This document shows, piece after piece, positions 46,253-55,467 of a stretch of 64,000 nt of DNA. This stretch comes from an uncultured Alphaproteobacteria bacterium. GTDB lineage: Bacteria > Pseudomonadota > Alphaproteobacteria > Micavibrionales > Micavibrionaceae. The stretch spans positions 1 through 64,000 of the forward strand of contig CAADGI010000020.1 in the NCBI GenBank assembly GCA_900696495.1. Reading direction: 5' to 3'. The notes beneath the pieces are model-generated. The model worked only from the letters and a program-made list of their open reading frames with translations, was not told the origin of the DNA and searched no databases. A program made the translations under genes and the position numbers. The stretch's first letter is position 1; each line of letters begins with the position of its first letter.

Positions 46253-46527
46253 GCAAACATCCCAGCCACGCAAACGAACTGAAAAAACTCAACCGCATCG
46301 CCGGGCAGGTCGAGGGCATATCGCGCATGATCACGGAAGGCCGCTATTGCCCCGACATCATCGCCCAGATCCGCGCCGCGCGCGCCGCCCTGCGCTCGGT
46401 CGAGGCCAATATTCTCGAAACCCACTTGCAGCATTGCGTCGCCGATGCCATAACCACGGGAAACCGTAAAAAATCCTCCGAGAAAATCATGGAACTCGGC
46501 GAGTTACTGAAAAGATACGACCAATGA
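46249..46527 (+). CDS. csoR: CsoR-type copper-sensing repressor
   Basis: 92-residue all-helical repressor. The ligand residues fit the Cu(I)-sensing pattern Cys34-His59-Cys63, with the 25- and 4-residue spacings of CsoR; RcnR and FrmR types have other ligands. It presumably binds the inverted repeat at 45282-45302 and releases it when Cu(I) binds. Coupled by ATGA overlaps to both neighbours. Confidence 0.92.
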   Translation: MSKHPSHANELKKLNRIAGQVEGISRMITEGRYCPDIIAQIRAARAALRSVEANILETHLQHCVADAITTGNRKKSSEKIMELGELLKRYDQ

Positions 46528-47567
46528 CCAGTTGTTGCTCAACCAAAACCGACAATCACGAACACGAAAAGCACCGCTTCGACTACATATTATGGGGTAG
46601 CGTCTCCGTGATCGCGACCGCGCTCGCGCTCCATTTCGCGGGACTGAACCTTCCCTACGTCCATCATTTCGCAAGCACCGTTCTCGAATTTCTCTCCACC
46701 ATGTGGTGGGGCATCGTGCTCGGCATCCTTATCGTCGGCCTGATGAACAAAGTCCCCCGCGAATATTTCCAGGTCGCCATGGGCCGCGGTAATTCCGCCG
46801 GCGGCATCTTCCGCGCCGTGTTCGCAGGCCTGCTCCTCGACATGTGTAACCACGGCATTCTCATGGTCGGCGCAAAATTATACGAGCGCGGCGTCAGCCT
46901 GCCGCAGGTCATGGCCTTCCTGATCGCCAGCCCGTGGAACTCCATCTCGCTGACAATCATCCTCATCACGCTGATCGGCCTGAAATGGACGCTTGCCTTC
47001 ATCTTCCTGTCCGCCGTCGTCGCCATGATTTCCGGTTTCATCTTCATGGCATTGATCAAAGCGGGCATTCTTCCCGACAACCCCAACAAACCCGAAATCG
47101 CCGCTGATTTTTCCGTCATCGCGGATTGCAAGGCGCGGCTTAAAACTTTCAAGCCGTCTGGCAGGTTTTTCGTCGAACTCGTCACCGGCGGCATGCACGA
47201 GGCCCGCATGCTGCTGCGCTGGCTGCTGCTCGGCGTCGTCATCGCCGCCGCGGTGCGCACCTTCGTGCCGCATGAAACTTTCGCCGAATGGTTCGGCCCC
47301 ACCCTCTTCGGCCTCGGCATGACGCTGCTCGCCACCACCGTGCTCGAGGTCTGCTCCGAAGGCTCCGCCCCCGTCGCCGCCGACATCATGGCCCGCGCCG
47401 CCGCGCCCGGTAACGCCTTCGCCTTCCTGATGGCGGGCGTCGCCACCGACTACACGGAAATTCTCGTCATGCGCGAGGCGACAAAATCATGGAAGATCGC
47501 GTTCTTCCTGCCGCTCGTCACCGTGCCGCAGGTCGTCCTGCTCGGCTGGATTCTCAACCAGTTCTAA
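46524..47567 (+). CDS. SO_0444-type Cu/Zn efflux permease
   Basis: 347-residue permease of the DUF318/ArsP-like superfamily. A metal-binding N-terminus (SCCSTKTDNHEHEKH) precedes about eight membrane segments, with the family motifs DMCNHGILMVGAKLYERG and FLIASPWNSIS in the first half and EVCSEGSAPVAADI in the second. Known members export copper or zinc. It is the last gene of the four-gene CsoR operon, and its stop overlaps a convergent gene by 4 nt. Confidence 0.88.
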   Translation: MTSCCSTKTDNHEHEKHRFDYILWGSVSVIATALALHFAGLNLPYVHHFASTVLEFLSTMWWGIVLGILIVGLMNKVPREYFQVAMGRGNSAGGIFRAVFAGLLLDMCNHGILMVGAKLYERGVSLPQVMAFLIASPWNSISLTIILITLIGLKWTLAFIFLSAVVAMISGFIFMALIKAGILPDNPNKPEIAADFSVIADCKARLKTFKPSGRFFVELVTGGMHEARMLLRWLLLGVVIAAAVRTFVPHETFAEWFGPTLFGLGMTLLATTVLEVCSEGSAPVAADIMARAAAPGNAFAFLMAGVATDYTEILVMREATKSWKIAFFLPLVTVPQVVLLGWILNQF

Positions 47568-48085
47568 TGAATGAAGTTTAATATCGCGCCGTGAATAAGC
47601 GCCGTCAGGCCCATCGCGGTTAAAGGATATGCCGCAAAGGCAGGCAGCCCGCCCTTCACGAAAAAAATATACATGATGAACAAAACCGGCAGCGTCGCCG
47701 CGAAATAAACCCGCAGGCCGTAGACATGCGCCTCGGGAAACAAAACAAAACTCGAAATCAAAATCATCGTCATCAGCGCCGCGACGATCTTGTACCAGAT
47801 ATCCGCAAGGTGATTGTAGATCGGGCTGCCGTTCACAATGATCCATATAATCGCCGGCACGGAAACCCACGCCGCCACCATCAACGCCATCACATACGCG
47901 CTCTTGTCCTCGAACAGGTAATGGATCAGGCTGCCCTTCTCGGCGGCAATGCCAATCAGCACCGAAATATAAGTCAGGCTCAAAACGGGAAGAAAACGCC
48001 GCGCCAATATTTCGCCGAAATCCTTGGGCACCAGCCTGTCCGGCCCGCCGCGTTCCAGTTCGACTTTCCTCCGCCGCGCCGTCAT
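47564..48085 (-). CDS. Predicted inner-membrane protein, 173 aa
   Basis: Cytosolic basic start (MTARRRKVELERG) followed by about five hydrophobic segments (roughly 28-50, 63-85, 98-116, 122-142, 148-170). No family recognised with confidence; overall shape resembles Yip1-type membrane proteins. The start at 48085 overlaps the stop of the Rap1a/Tai-like gene (ATGA), so the two are coupled. Confidence 0.65.
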   Translation of the reverse strand: MTARRRKVELERGGPDRLVPKDFGEILARRFLPVLSLTYISVLIGIAAEKGSLIHYLFEDKSAYVMALMVAAWVSVPAIIWIIVNGSPIYNHLADIWYKIVAALMTMILISSFVLFPEAHVYGLRVYFAATLPVLFIMYIFFVKGGLPAFAAYPLTAMGLTALIHGAILNFIH

Positions 48086-48459
48086 TTTTTCTTTTTCCCG
48101 CACGGATAGGCATTGAACAAAGCCAGCGCCACCGCCGGGGCCGCGATAAATGCGCCGTGCTGGCTCTTGTTTTTATAAAGATAACTTGCGACATCCTTCT
48201 GCAACTGGTTCAGCCCGACATTCTCCGGCACGCAGAACTCGACGCTGGGCGACGTGCCAAGCGAGCGAATGAGATTGTGGTAATCGAGAACCCCGGCGAT
48301 ATAGGACTGGCACGCCACATGCCCGCCCGGCACCAGCTCCTTGCCGTTCTTGTCGCTTAAACACATCTGCAGAAGATAATCGCCGGAAAAACGGGCCGCC
48401 TGCGCCGGCGCCGTCCATGACAAAAGCAAAGCCGCGAGAATGCCGAGCCTAAGCCCCAT
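48082..48459 (-). CDS. Rap1a/Tai-family-like periplasmic protein
   Basis: 125 residues with a signal peptide (ending AQA, about 1-21) and a small helical domain containing four cysteines: MCLS, VACQSYIAGVLD, EFCVPENV and YPCGKKKK. The CxxYIxGV and FCxPExV motifs match the Rap1a/Tai fold named after T6SS immunity proteins of Serratia. No T6SS gene is seen here, so an immunity role is not implied. Middle gene of a three-gene minus-strand unit. Confidence 0.7.
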   Translation of the reverse strand: MGLRLGILAALLLSWTAPAQAARFSGDYLLQMCLSDKNGKELVPGGHVACQSYIAGVLDYHNLIRSLGTSPSVEFCVPENVGLNQLQKDVASYLYKNKSQHGAFIAAPAVALALFNAYPCGKKKK

Positions 48460-49570
48460 CTTTTCCGGCCTTCTTGAGTTGCCCCAATATCGCGAAGGGC
48501 GAGTCGGCCGGGTTGGTTTTTGCCTCGGCGGAAATCATGCGCGGGCGCTCGGACTTTTTCTCTTTGTCCTTGCGGCCATGCTTGCGGTCGCCGCGCGGCT
48601 TCTTGTCCTTGTCCGATTTTTCCCGGCGCGGCTTGTCCGATTTCGGCTTCGGCTCGCGCCTTTCAAACGCCTTGCCTTTTTTCAGCGCAAACACCGCCAG
48701 CTCCGGCTTCGCTTTCGCCTCTTCCGGTTTCTCATCAGCGGGTTTTTCCCCCGCAGGTTTTTCAGCGGCAGCTTCTTCCGCAGACTTCTCAGCCACCTCG
48801 GTTTTATTCTCAACCGGGTCGCTGATCTTCCGGTGCCCCATCGCAGTCAACACCCCATAGAGGTCATCGATCTGGCAGCCGAGCCACTCGGCCATCTTGT
48901 GCTGCGCCTGGAATTTCCCGTCTTTCGCGCTATCGTAAACGGCGCTGATGACACGGTCGAGCATGTCGATCCTGATCGCGCGCGGCCCGTAAACCGGGTA
49001 ACCGATCGCGCGGTAAAAATCCCGGTCCGCGCCCTCGTCCACTTTCTGCGACACAACCCCGTCACGCGGCAGCGGCGGCGGCAACGGCTTGTCGTTCCAC
49101 AGCGCATACAACAACCCGCGCAGCTTCACCCCGGCGGGCTTGTTGAGCGCCGGCAGGAAAACCAATACAGGCCCCAGCCGCACGTGTTTTCCGCGCAGCA
49201 CCTGCCGCATCTCCGGGTCGAGCGAAGCCGTCAGGCTTTGAATCTCTTCGCGCGGTATAATCCCGAGCGCGTTGTATAATTTCTCGCAGATGCCGCGCAC
49301 CGGCTCGGCCATGCCTTCCGTCTGCTCCAGCGCCACCAGCGGCTCCAACACCGTACGCACGTGATTCTTGATCCACTCGCGCAGGATGCCGCGCACCGCG
49401 TCCGTATCATGTCCGGCGGCGTCGATGACCTCGATATCCGGCTCGAAAATCTTCGCGCCCTTCACCGCTTTGGCGAAAGGTTCGCCCGGCAGGGGATTGC
49501 TGGCGTCGGGCTGGTAGCGGACAAGTCCGTCATCGCCCAGCTTGAATTGCGTAATGGCTGCGTTCAACAT
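48449..49570 (-). CDS. Orphan C-terminal domain of a SUV3-like RNA helicase
   Basis: 373 residues that match the region following the helicase core in alphaproteobacterial helicase-related proteins: EPDIEVIDAAG, REWIKNHVRTVLEPL, the VFLPALNKPAGVKLRGLLYALW block, GYPVYGPRAIRIDML, and a Lys/Glu-rich tail ending in SPFAILGQLKK. In related genomes this follows an N-terminal ATP-dependent helicase in one long polypeptide. Here the helicase half is absent: DNA upstream holds a divergent gene. Either the gene has split in this lineage or the N-terminal part was lost. The stop end overlaps the Rap1a/Tai-like gene by 11 nt. Confidence 0.75.
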   Translation of the reverse strand: MLNAAITQFKLGDDGLVRYQPDASNPLPGEPFAKAVKGAKIFEPDIEVIDAAGHDTDAVRGILREWIKNHVRTVLEPLVALEQTEGMAEPVRGICEKLYNALGIIPREEIQSLTASLDPEMRQVLRGKHVRLGPVLVFLPALNKPAGVKLRGLLYALWNDKPLPPPLPRDGVVSQKVDEGADRDFYRAIGYPVYGPRAIRIDMLDRVISAVYDSAKDGKFQAQHKMAEWLGCQIDDLYGVLTAMGHRKISDPVENKTEVAEKSAEEAAAEKPAGEKPADEKPEEAKAKPELAVFALKKGKAFERREPKPKSDKPRREKSDKDKKPRGDRKHGRKDKEKKSERPRMISAEAKTNPADSPFAILGQLKKAGKDGA

Positions 49571-49692
49571 TGTTTTAAAAGCGTTTTATACCGTTTCGTA
49601 CGATATAGACCGAAAATTAAGCCCCTGTCCATTGAATGATACGCAGACTATATGTTTTACTCTTGATCCTGTTTCCAGCCACGGAGCCATAA

Positions 49693-51258
49693 ATGACCTT
49701 TCGCCGTTCCTTTCTCGTCATCGCCCTCGCTTTGCTCGCCTGGCCCGCTTATGCCGCCGACATTAATAAAGAAGGCGCCGCCCGGGTCAAAACCCTGGTC
49801 GAGACCTTTATCGCCGAGCAGAAAAAACTCACCGAGATCGACGGCGTCACCAAGATCGAATACCAGGGCGAGGTGCTGGTCGAGGAGGCCGGCGATTTCT
49901 ACGCCGTCACCCTTCCCTACACAAAACTGATCAACGCCAGCAGCGAACAGGTCGATATCGGCATGGTATCGATCAATGTCTCCCCCGCCGACGAACCCGG
50001 CCAGTGGAAAATGCGCGTCGCCGTTCCCACGCCCATCGTCATCACCGACAAAACCGGCGTCGAAATCATGCGCGTCACCATCGGCGGCCAGCGCGCCGCG
50101 GGCATCTGGGACGAAAAACTCCAGAGCTTCGTCAAGCTCGACGCTCTTTATAAAGACGTGGCCTTCACCGGCCCCGACGGCAGCGTCAAAATCCCCGAAA
50201 CCAAAATTATTTATGATTTCGTCAAGGACGCCACCGGAAAATGGTCCGGTCCCGGCTCGCTCACTCTCAAAAACGTCGATGCGGCAAGCGTGAAGGATTC
50301 CAGCGCCTTCAAGGCCGCTTCGGTGAACATCGATTTTTCCATCGACCAATATGATTCCTCCGCCATCAGGACCTACCGCGAAAAGCTCGCCGGCCTTGCC
50401 GAAACCCTTGCCAGGAACGCGACCCAAAATGGAAAAGTCTCGGCCGCCCACACCAGCGCCATCGGCGGCATGATGATGGAATTCTTCACCGGCGCAGGCA
50501 ACGGCGTAAAAATCCGCTACGACGTCACCGGCCTGCAGATCAGCAAAACCGACCCCTCGACCAAAGCGCTTCACACGCTGACCATGCCCAAGGCATTTGC
50601 CGGGCTTGACCTTACCGGCTTCACCACCGGCAAGGTGCGTCTCGCGCTTCAGGCTGGGCATAACGGCCTTGTCGTCACGCCCGAACCCGCACAGAAGGGC
50701 CTGACGCCGACGGAATCCAACATCGATATCCTTGTTGAAAATATCCCGGTGAAGGAAATCGTCGGCCTTGGAAAAAACACGCTCGATGCCACGATCCAGC
50801 AGCCTGAAATGCAAAAGCTCGCCGGGATTTCCTTCCTCTTTAAACTCCCCGCCCTGCTCTCGCAGGCCGGCACGCACATGGCTGTCACCAACACCCATAT
50901 CGGCAACGCCGACATCGATGTGAATATCGAGGGCCGCGCCCGCGCCGACATCAGCGCCGTCAACAGCGCCACGGCGGAGTCAAAGGCAACCATCCGCGGC
51001 CTTGATCTGCTTCTCGCGCGCCTCAAGGAACAGCAGAAAGCAGGTACGGCCATCGACCAGCAGAAACTGGGCATGACCATCACCCAGCTCGAACAGATCA
51101 AGCAAAAAGCCAAAGTCGTGAAAAACGCCAGCGGCGAAGACGTGCATGTTTTAGAATTCGTGATGAACCCGCAAGGGCAGATGCTTATGAACGGCAGCGA
51201 CATGCGCACCGGCACACCCGCGGGAATCGAAAAACCCGCGCCGGTCCCCACGCCTTAA
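49693..51258 (+). CDS. Large periplasmic protein of unknown function, 521 aa
   Basis: Signal peptide (about 1-21, ending AYA), then a long beta-rich protein with no membrane segment, which may bind lipids or envelope polymers; DUF945- or DUF2125-type proteins look similar at this level. A Gln/Lys-rich helix lies near residue 435-460. Proline-rich end (EKPAPVPTP). Monocistronic. Confidence 0.6.
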   Translation: MTFRRSFLVIALALLAWPAYAADINKEGAARVKTLVETFIAEQKKLTEIDGVTKIEYQGEVLVEEAGDFYAVTLPYTKLINASSEQVDIGMVSINVSPADEPGQWKMRVAVPTPIVITDKTGVEIMRVTIGGQRAAGIWDEKLQSFVKLDALYKDVAFTGPDGSVKIPETKIIYDFVKDATGKWSGPGSLTLKNVDAASVKDSSAFKAASVNIDFSIDQYDSSAIRTYREKLAGLAETLARNATQNGKVSAAHTSAIGGMMMEFFTGAGNGVKIRYDVTGLQISKTDPSTKALHTLTMPKAFAGLDLTGFTTGKVRLALQAGHNGLVVTPEPAQKGLTPTESNIDILVENIPVKEIVGLGKNTLDATIQQPEMQKLAGISFLFKLPALLSQAGTHMAVTNTHIGNADIDVNIEGRARADISAVNSATAESKATIRGLDLLLARLKEQQKAGTAIDQQKLGMTITQLEQIKQKAKVVKNASGEDVHVLEFVMNPQGQMLMNGSDMRTGTPAGIEKPAPVPTP

Positions 51259-51291
51259 GTGCAGGTATATTTGTGATTACGTCATTCCTAG

Positions 51292-51468
51292 GCGGTATTG
51301 TATCCGTTTGAAGATCCTGAAAACTGTCACCCCCGCGCAGGCGGGGGTCCGGCAATAACACTAAGGCGCGCGGCAAGAGCCGCGCACATTATGGATCCCC
51401 GCCGTTCAAGCGCGGCTGACGCCGCGCCGCGGAGATGACGGGGATATTTCAAACGGATACAATACCGC
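51292..51468. mobile_element. MITE-like element with 21-bp terminal inverted repeats
   Basis: The ends GCGGTATTGTATCCGTTTGA(A) at 51292-51312 and its exact reverse complement at 51448-51468 bound 177 bp with no ORF and an internal GC hairpin (CACCCCCGCGCAGGCGGGGG). The outer DNA reads like a split family A repeat: GTCATTCC before it, and GGCCGGGATCCATTCATCCG after it, the latter also found at 41-57. A left half copy is at 11631-11715. No transposase is visible in the window. Confidence 0.75.
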
Positions 51469-51500
51469 GAAGGCCGGGATCCATTCATCCGTTAGCCCAG
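51469..51500. repeat. Right half of an interrupted family A repeat
   Basis: The bases after the MITE-like element include CCGGGATCCATTCATCCG, then TTAGC, identical to the family A copy near position 42-62. The missing left arm may be the GTCATTCC at about 51281-51288. Confidence 0.55.
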
Positions 51501-51551
51501 ATGATTATTATCGGTCACCAGTCCATCCATGGATTGCAAACATTCGCTCTA

Positions 51552-52787
51552 CTAAAAATCGTCTTTCAGAATAAACGGCACCAGCGAATTGAGCCGCAGC
51601 CAGCCCTCGCGCGTCGCCTGCAGGTGCTTGGCGTCCTTCACCAGCCAACCCTCACCCACCGCCTGCTTCAGTTTTTTCGGGTGCAGCGCTTCGCTCGCAT
51701 TGATTCCCGATTTCGTCCGTAGATGCTCCAGCGTCACCCCTTCCCGCAGCCTCAGGCCCATCATCAACGCTTCGAGGAATTTGTCGCGCGGTGTCAGCGC
51801 CTGTTCCGGATGTGCCCCATGCCCCTTCAGTTCCACCCGGTCCAACCAGATTCCGGGCGCCTGATGATCCCTTATAGCAACTTTGTATCTATTAGCGTCA
51901 TCCAGCAAATCATCCAAAAAGTCGCTATTAGAAACTTTGTCGCTTAATAATGATATTCTGCCATGAGCCCCCGGCCCGATCCCAATATAATCGCCATATT
52001 CCCAGTAAAGCCGGTTATGGCGGCTCTCCTGCCCTGGCTGCGCATGGTTCGAAACCTCGTAAGCCGGCAGACCCGCCCCTTCCATGACCTCCTGCGTCAG
52101 CGTATAGAAATCGGCGGCCAGCTCCTGCGCAGGCATCGTGAATTTTCCCTGCTCATGGGCGAGGTAAAAGGGCGTGCTGCGTTCGATCGTGAGTTGGTAA
52201 AGCGACATATGCCCCTCCGCGTGCGCCAGCGCCCCGCGTAATTCCGACTCCCATGCCTGCAATGTCTGCCCGGGCCGCGCATAAATCAGGTCGAACGAAT
52301 AGCGATCAAAAATTTTCCGTGCTGTTTCAATCGCCTGCACAGCTTCTTTCGCATTATGCATTCGCCCGAGGAATTTGAGCTGTCCGTCATCCAGCGACTG
52401 CACGCCCAGCGACACGCGGTTGATTCCCGCCGCGCGAAAGCCTTTGAATTTCTCCGCCTCCACCGATGTCGGGTTCGCCTCAAGCGTCACTTCCGCATCC
52501 GGCGCTAATATCCATGAATCATTTATCGTTTTTAAAATTTCACCGACCGTCTCCACCGGCATCAGCGACGGCGTCCCGCCGCCGAAAAATACCGATACGA
52601 TACGTCTTTCGGGAAAACGCGCTGCGTAATGTCCAAGCGCGCGCGCATAAGCATGCTTCCATGCCCCCTGGTCGATGCTGTCATGAACATGAACGTTGAA
52701 ATCGCAATACGGGCATTTCGATTTGCAGAACGGCCAGTGGATATAAATCCCGGTATCTATCGCGTTGGCTATTTTTGAGTCAGACAT
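51552..52787 (-). CDS. hemW: Radical SAM haem chaperone HemW
   Basis: Radical SAM protein that inserts haem into membrane respiratory proteins; once annotated as oxygen-independent coproporphyrinogen oxidase. The 411 residues have the 4Fe-4S motif [10 protein letters not shown] following YIHWPF, then FFGGGTPSL, and a C-terminal HemN-type domain. HemW differs from HemN by lacking a fourth cysteine after the CxxxCxxC motif, as seen here. Its start lies within the 3' end of rdgB (19-nt overlap), so they share an operon. Confidence 0.92.
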   Translation of the reverse strand: MSDSKIANAIDTGIYIHWPFCKSKCPYCDFNVHVHDSIDQGAWKHAYARALGHYAARFPERRIVSVFFGGGTPSLMPVETVGEILKTINDSWILAPDAEVTLEANPTSVEAEKFKGFRAAGINRVSLGVQSLDDGQLKFLGRMHNAKEAVQAIETARKIFDRYSFDLIYARPGQTLQAWESELRGALAHAEGHMSLYQLTIERSTPFYLAHEQGKFTMPAQELAADFYTLTQEVMEGAGLPAYEVSNHAQPGQESRHNRLYWEYGDYIGIGPGAHGRISLLSDKVSNSDFLDDLLDDANRYKVAIRDHQAPGIWLDRVELKGHGAHPEQALTPRDKFLEALMMGLRLREGVTLEHLRTKSGINASEALHPKKLKQAVGEGWLVKDAKHLQATREGWLRLNSLVPFILKDDF

Positions 52788-53365
52788 TGCTCCACCAGCT
52801 TCGCAAATGCCCGCGCCCGGTGCGACGTGGCGCTTTTTTCCTCAGGCGTAATCTCGGCATAGGTCCGCGTTTCGCCCTCGGGGATAAAAATGGGGTCATA
52901 CCCGAACCCCTTCTCGCCCCGCGGCGGCCAGATCAGATTGCCGTCAATCCGTCCCTCGAACGTCTCCACATGCCCGTCCGGCCACGCAATCGCCAGCGCA
53001 CAGATAAAGGCCGCCGAGCGGTCGGCGCTTTTGCCGAGCCGCCTGTTCACCTCGGCCATGGCGATATTGAAATCCTTGTTTGGCGCCCAGCGCGCAGAAA
53101 AAATCCCCGGCTCGCCGTTCAAAGCCGTGACGGCCAGACCGCTGTCATCAGCCAGCGCAGGCATGCCGCTCCCCTTCGCCGCCGCCACCGCCTTGATCGA
53201 GGCATTGCCGGTGAAGGTGCGCGCGGTTTCCTCCGGCTCGGGCAGATCGAGCTCGGCGGCGGTATGGAATTTTTCAATATAGGGTTTCAGCAGGTCCGAA
53301 ATTTCCCGGGCCTTGCCGGAATTGTGCGTGGCGATGACCAGTTTATTTTCTTTAAATTTTCTCAT
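52769..53365 (-). CDS. rdgB: XTP/dITP diphosphatase (Ham1 family)
   Basis: Removes non-canonical purine nucleoside triphosphates. The 198 residues show the Ham1 opening [23 protein letters not shown] in the middle, SARWAP, and FGYDPIF near the end. ATG at 53365 gives the usual length; an open extension upstream includes a family B repeat and is discarded. Second gene of an rph-rdgB-hemW series. Confidence 0.95.
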   Translation of the reverse strand: MRKFKENKLVIATHNSGKAREISDLLKPYIEKFHTAAELDLPEPEETARTFTGNASIKAVAAAKGSGMPALADDSGLAVTALNGEPGIFSARWAPNKDFNIAMAEVNRRLGKSADRSAAFICALAIAWPDGHVETFEGRIDGNLIWPPRGEKGFGYDPIFIPEGETRTYAEITPEEKSATSHRARAFAKLVEQCLTQK

Positions 53366-53378
53366 AAAAAACTTTTTG

Positions 53379-53441
53379 CACGAAGATTCGAAGTAACGAA
53401 GAAGAATAAAATAAAAACTTCGTTTCTTCGTTACTTCGCGT
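53379..53441. repeat. Palindromic repeat, family B
   Basis: GCACGAAGATTCGAAGTAACGAAG at one end and TTCGTTACTTCGCGT at the other. It separates rph from rdgB. Confidence 0.7.
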
Positions 53442-53451
53442 TTAAATTTTT

Positions 53452-54171
53452 TTAAATTTCCAAAACTTTCTTCTGCAGCGCGCTCAACTCCGCGCACCCC
53501 TGCTTGGCGAGGTTCAGCATGGATAAAAACTGCTGCTCCGAAAACGGCTCCCGCTCCGCCGTACCCTGAATTTCGACCAACCCGCCCTTGCCGGTAATCA
53601 CGAAATTCGCATCCGTCTCCGCCGTGGAATCCTCGGCGTAATCGAGGTCGAGCACATTGTCGTTCTGGTGCACGCCGCACGAAATCGCCGCTACTGTATC
53701 GGTAACCGGCACCGCTTTCAGCATCCCGATTTTCACCAGGTGCTGAAACGCCAGATGCATCGCAACAAAACCACCCGTCACCGACGCCGTTCTTGTGCCG
53801 CCATCGGCTTGAATAACATCGCAGTCCACTTTGACTTGAATCTCGCCCATCGCCTGCACATCGACCACCGCGCGCAGCGCTCGCCCGATCAGCCTTTGAA
53901 TCTCCTGCGTACGCCCTGACTGGCGGCCTTTATACGCCTCGCGGTCCATGCGCGTGCCCGTCGAACGCGGCAGCATGCCGTATTCGCTCGTCACCCAGCC
54001 CTTGCCCGAATTCTTCATCCAGTGCGGAATTTTATCCTCGACCGTGGCGAGACACAGCACATGCGTATCGCCGAATTTCACCAGGCACGACCCTTCCGCG
54101 TGCTTGTTCACGTTCGGGATCAATTCGACGGTTCTGATCTGGCCCGGTTTGCGGCCCGAAGGTCTGGTCAT
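53452..54171 (-). CDS. rph: Ribonuclease PH
   Basis: Phosphate-dependent exonuclease that trims tRNA 3' ends. The 239 residues include [48 protein letters not shown] and the C-terminal [16 protein letters not shown], all typical. AAGGAAA precedes the start. Confidence 0.97.
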   Translation of the reverse strand: MTRPSGRKPGQIRTVELIPNVNKHAEGSCLVKFGDTHVLCLATVEDKIPHWMKNSGKGWVTSEYGMLPRSTGTRMDREAYKGRQSGRTQEIQRLIGRALRAVVDVQAMGEIQVKVDCDVIQADGGTRTASVTGGFVAMHLAFQHLVKIGMLKAVPVTDTVAAISCGVHQNDNVLDLDYAEDSTAETDANFVITGKGGLVEIQGTAEREPFSEQQFLSMLNLAKQGCAELSALQKKVLEI

Positions 54172-54238
54172 GGGGGTTTTCCTTTAGTTTCGCCGCAGTC
54201 TAAAAGGATAACGGGAATTGTCAATTCAGCTCATTACT

Positions 54239-54316
54239 GTCATTCCGGCGAAAGCCGGAATCCAAGCTGACGATAGCGCAGGCGTCTCCATGGACCCCGG
54301 CTTTCGCCGGGGTGAC
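54239..54316. repeat. Palindromic repeat, family A
   Basis: 78 bp, arms GTCATTCCGGCGAAAGCCGG and CCCCGGCTTTCGCCGGGGTGAC. It sits between divergent rph and hrcA, 38 nt before the hrcA start. Confidence 0.88.
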
Positions 54317-54354
54317 GACTTTTGTTTAATAGCCAAATATGCAATATTTCCCTC

Positions 54355-55395
54355 ATGATCACCGAGCTGAACGAGCGTTCGCGGACCATTTTCCGCTTTA
54401 TCGTCGACACCTATCTCGCCACCGGCGAACCCGTCGGCTCGCGCACGATTTCCAAGGTGGCGGGGCTAAGCCTCTCGCCCGCCAGCATCCGCAACACCAT
54501 GGCCGACCTCGAACAATCCGGCCTTCTCTACGCGCCGCACACTTCCGCCGGGCGCCTGCCCACCGAACAGGGCATCCGCCTTTACATCGACGGCCTGATG
54601 CAACTCGGCAATCTCGCACAGGAAGACCGCCGCCGCATCGAGGCCGCCTGCGCCGCCCAGAATCGCCCCATCACCGAAGTCCTCGAACAGGCCACCTCGC
54701 TTCTCTCGGGCCTTTCCTCCTGCGCCAGCCTCGTCGTCGCGCCGAAAATGAGCGGCGCAGTGAAGCAGGTGCAATTCGTCCAGCTCGCGCCCGGAAAAAT
54801 CCTCACAGTCCTCGTCTTCCAGAACGGCCTCGTCGAAAACCGCATCCTCGAAATGGACGGCGAATTGCCCGTTACGGCATTAATGGCCGCCAGCAACTAT
54901 CTCAACGCCAAGCTCGCCGGAAAAACAATTGAAGACGCCGAGAAAAACATTCTCGCCGAAATCCGCGAAAACCGTTCACAGCTTGATCAGATTACAGCTG
55001 GCCTCGTCGAAAAAGGCATCGCCCTGCCGCCGCAGAACAAGCGCGACAGCCATATCATCATCCGCGGCCAGTCGCGCCTGCTCGAAGACGTCAAGGCCCT
55101 GCAGGACCTCGAACGCGCCCGCACCCTCCTCGGCTATCTCGAGCAGCAGCAGAACATGCTCGAATTGCTGGGCTCGGTGAACAACGCGCAAGGGGTGCAG
55201 ATTTTCATCGGCGCCGAAAACCGGATTTTCGACCAGGCGGGCTGGTCGCTGATCATCGCGCCCTACAAAAACGCCAGCGAGCAGATTGTCGGCGCCATCG
55301 GCGTCATCGGTCCCACCCGGCTGGACTACGACCGCATTATCCCGATGGTCGATTATACCTCCCAGATCGTTTCGAAACTGGTGGACGGCACCTGA
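54355..55395 (+). CDS. hrcA: Heat-inducible transcription repressor HrcA
   Basis: Repressor of class I heat-shock genes that binds the CIRCE inverted repeat and is tuned by GroEL. The 346 residues show the winged-HTH start with GEPVGSRTISKVAGLSLSPASIRNTMADLEQSGLL, HTSAGRLPTEQGIRLY and the GAF-like C-terminal domain ending GAIGVIGPTRLDYDRIIPMVDY. ATG at 54355 is used. No CIRCE element was found in the window, so its targets (probably groESL) lie elsewhere. Confidence 0.95.
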   Translation: MITELNERSRTIFRFIVDTYLATGEPVGSRTISKVAGLSLSPASIRNTMADLEQSGLLYAPHTSAGRLPTEQGIRLYIDGLMQLGNLAQEDRRRIEAACAAQNRPITEVLEQATSLLSGLSSCASLVVAPKMSGAVKQVQFVQLAPGKILTVLVFQNGLVENRILEMDGELPVTALMAASNYLNAKLAGKTIEDAEKNILAEIRENRSQLDQITAGLVEKGIALPPQNKRDSHIIIRGQSRLLEDVKALQDLERARTLLGYLEQQQNMLELLGSVNNAQGVQIFIGAENRIFDQAGWSLIIAPYKNASEQIVGAIGVIGPTRLDYDRIIPMVDYTSQIVSKLVDGT

Positions 55396-55467
55396 CGATG
55401 CCTTGCCTGCCCCCGGCCTATTACCTATAATCTTGTGAAGATTGGAAATTCCACAGGTTTTATTCCT

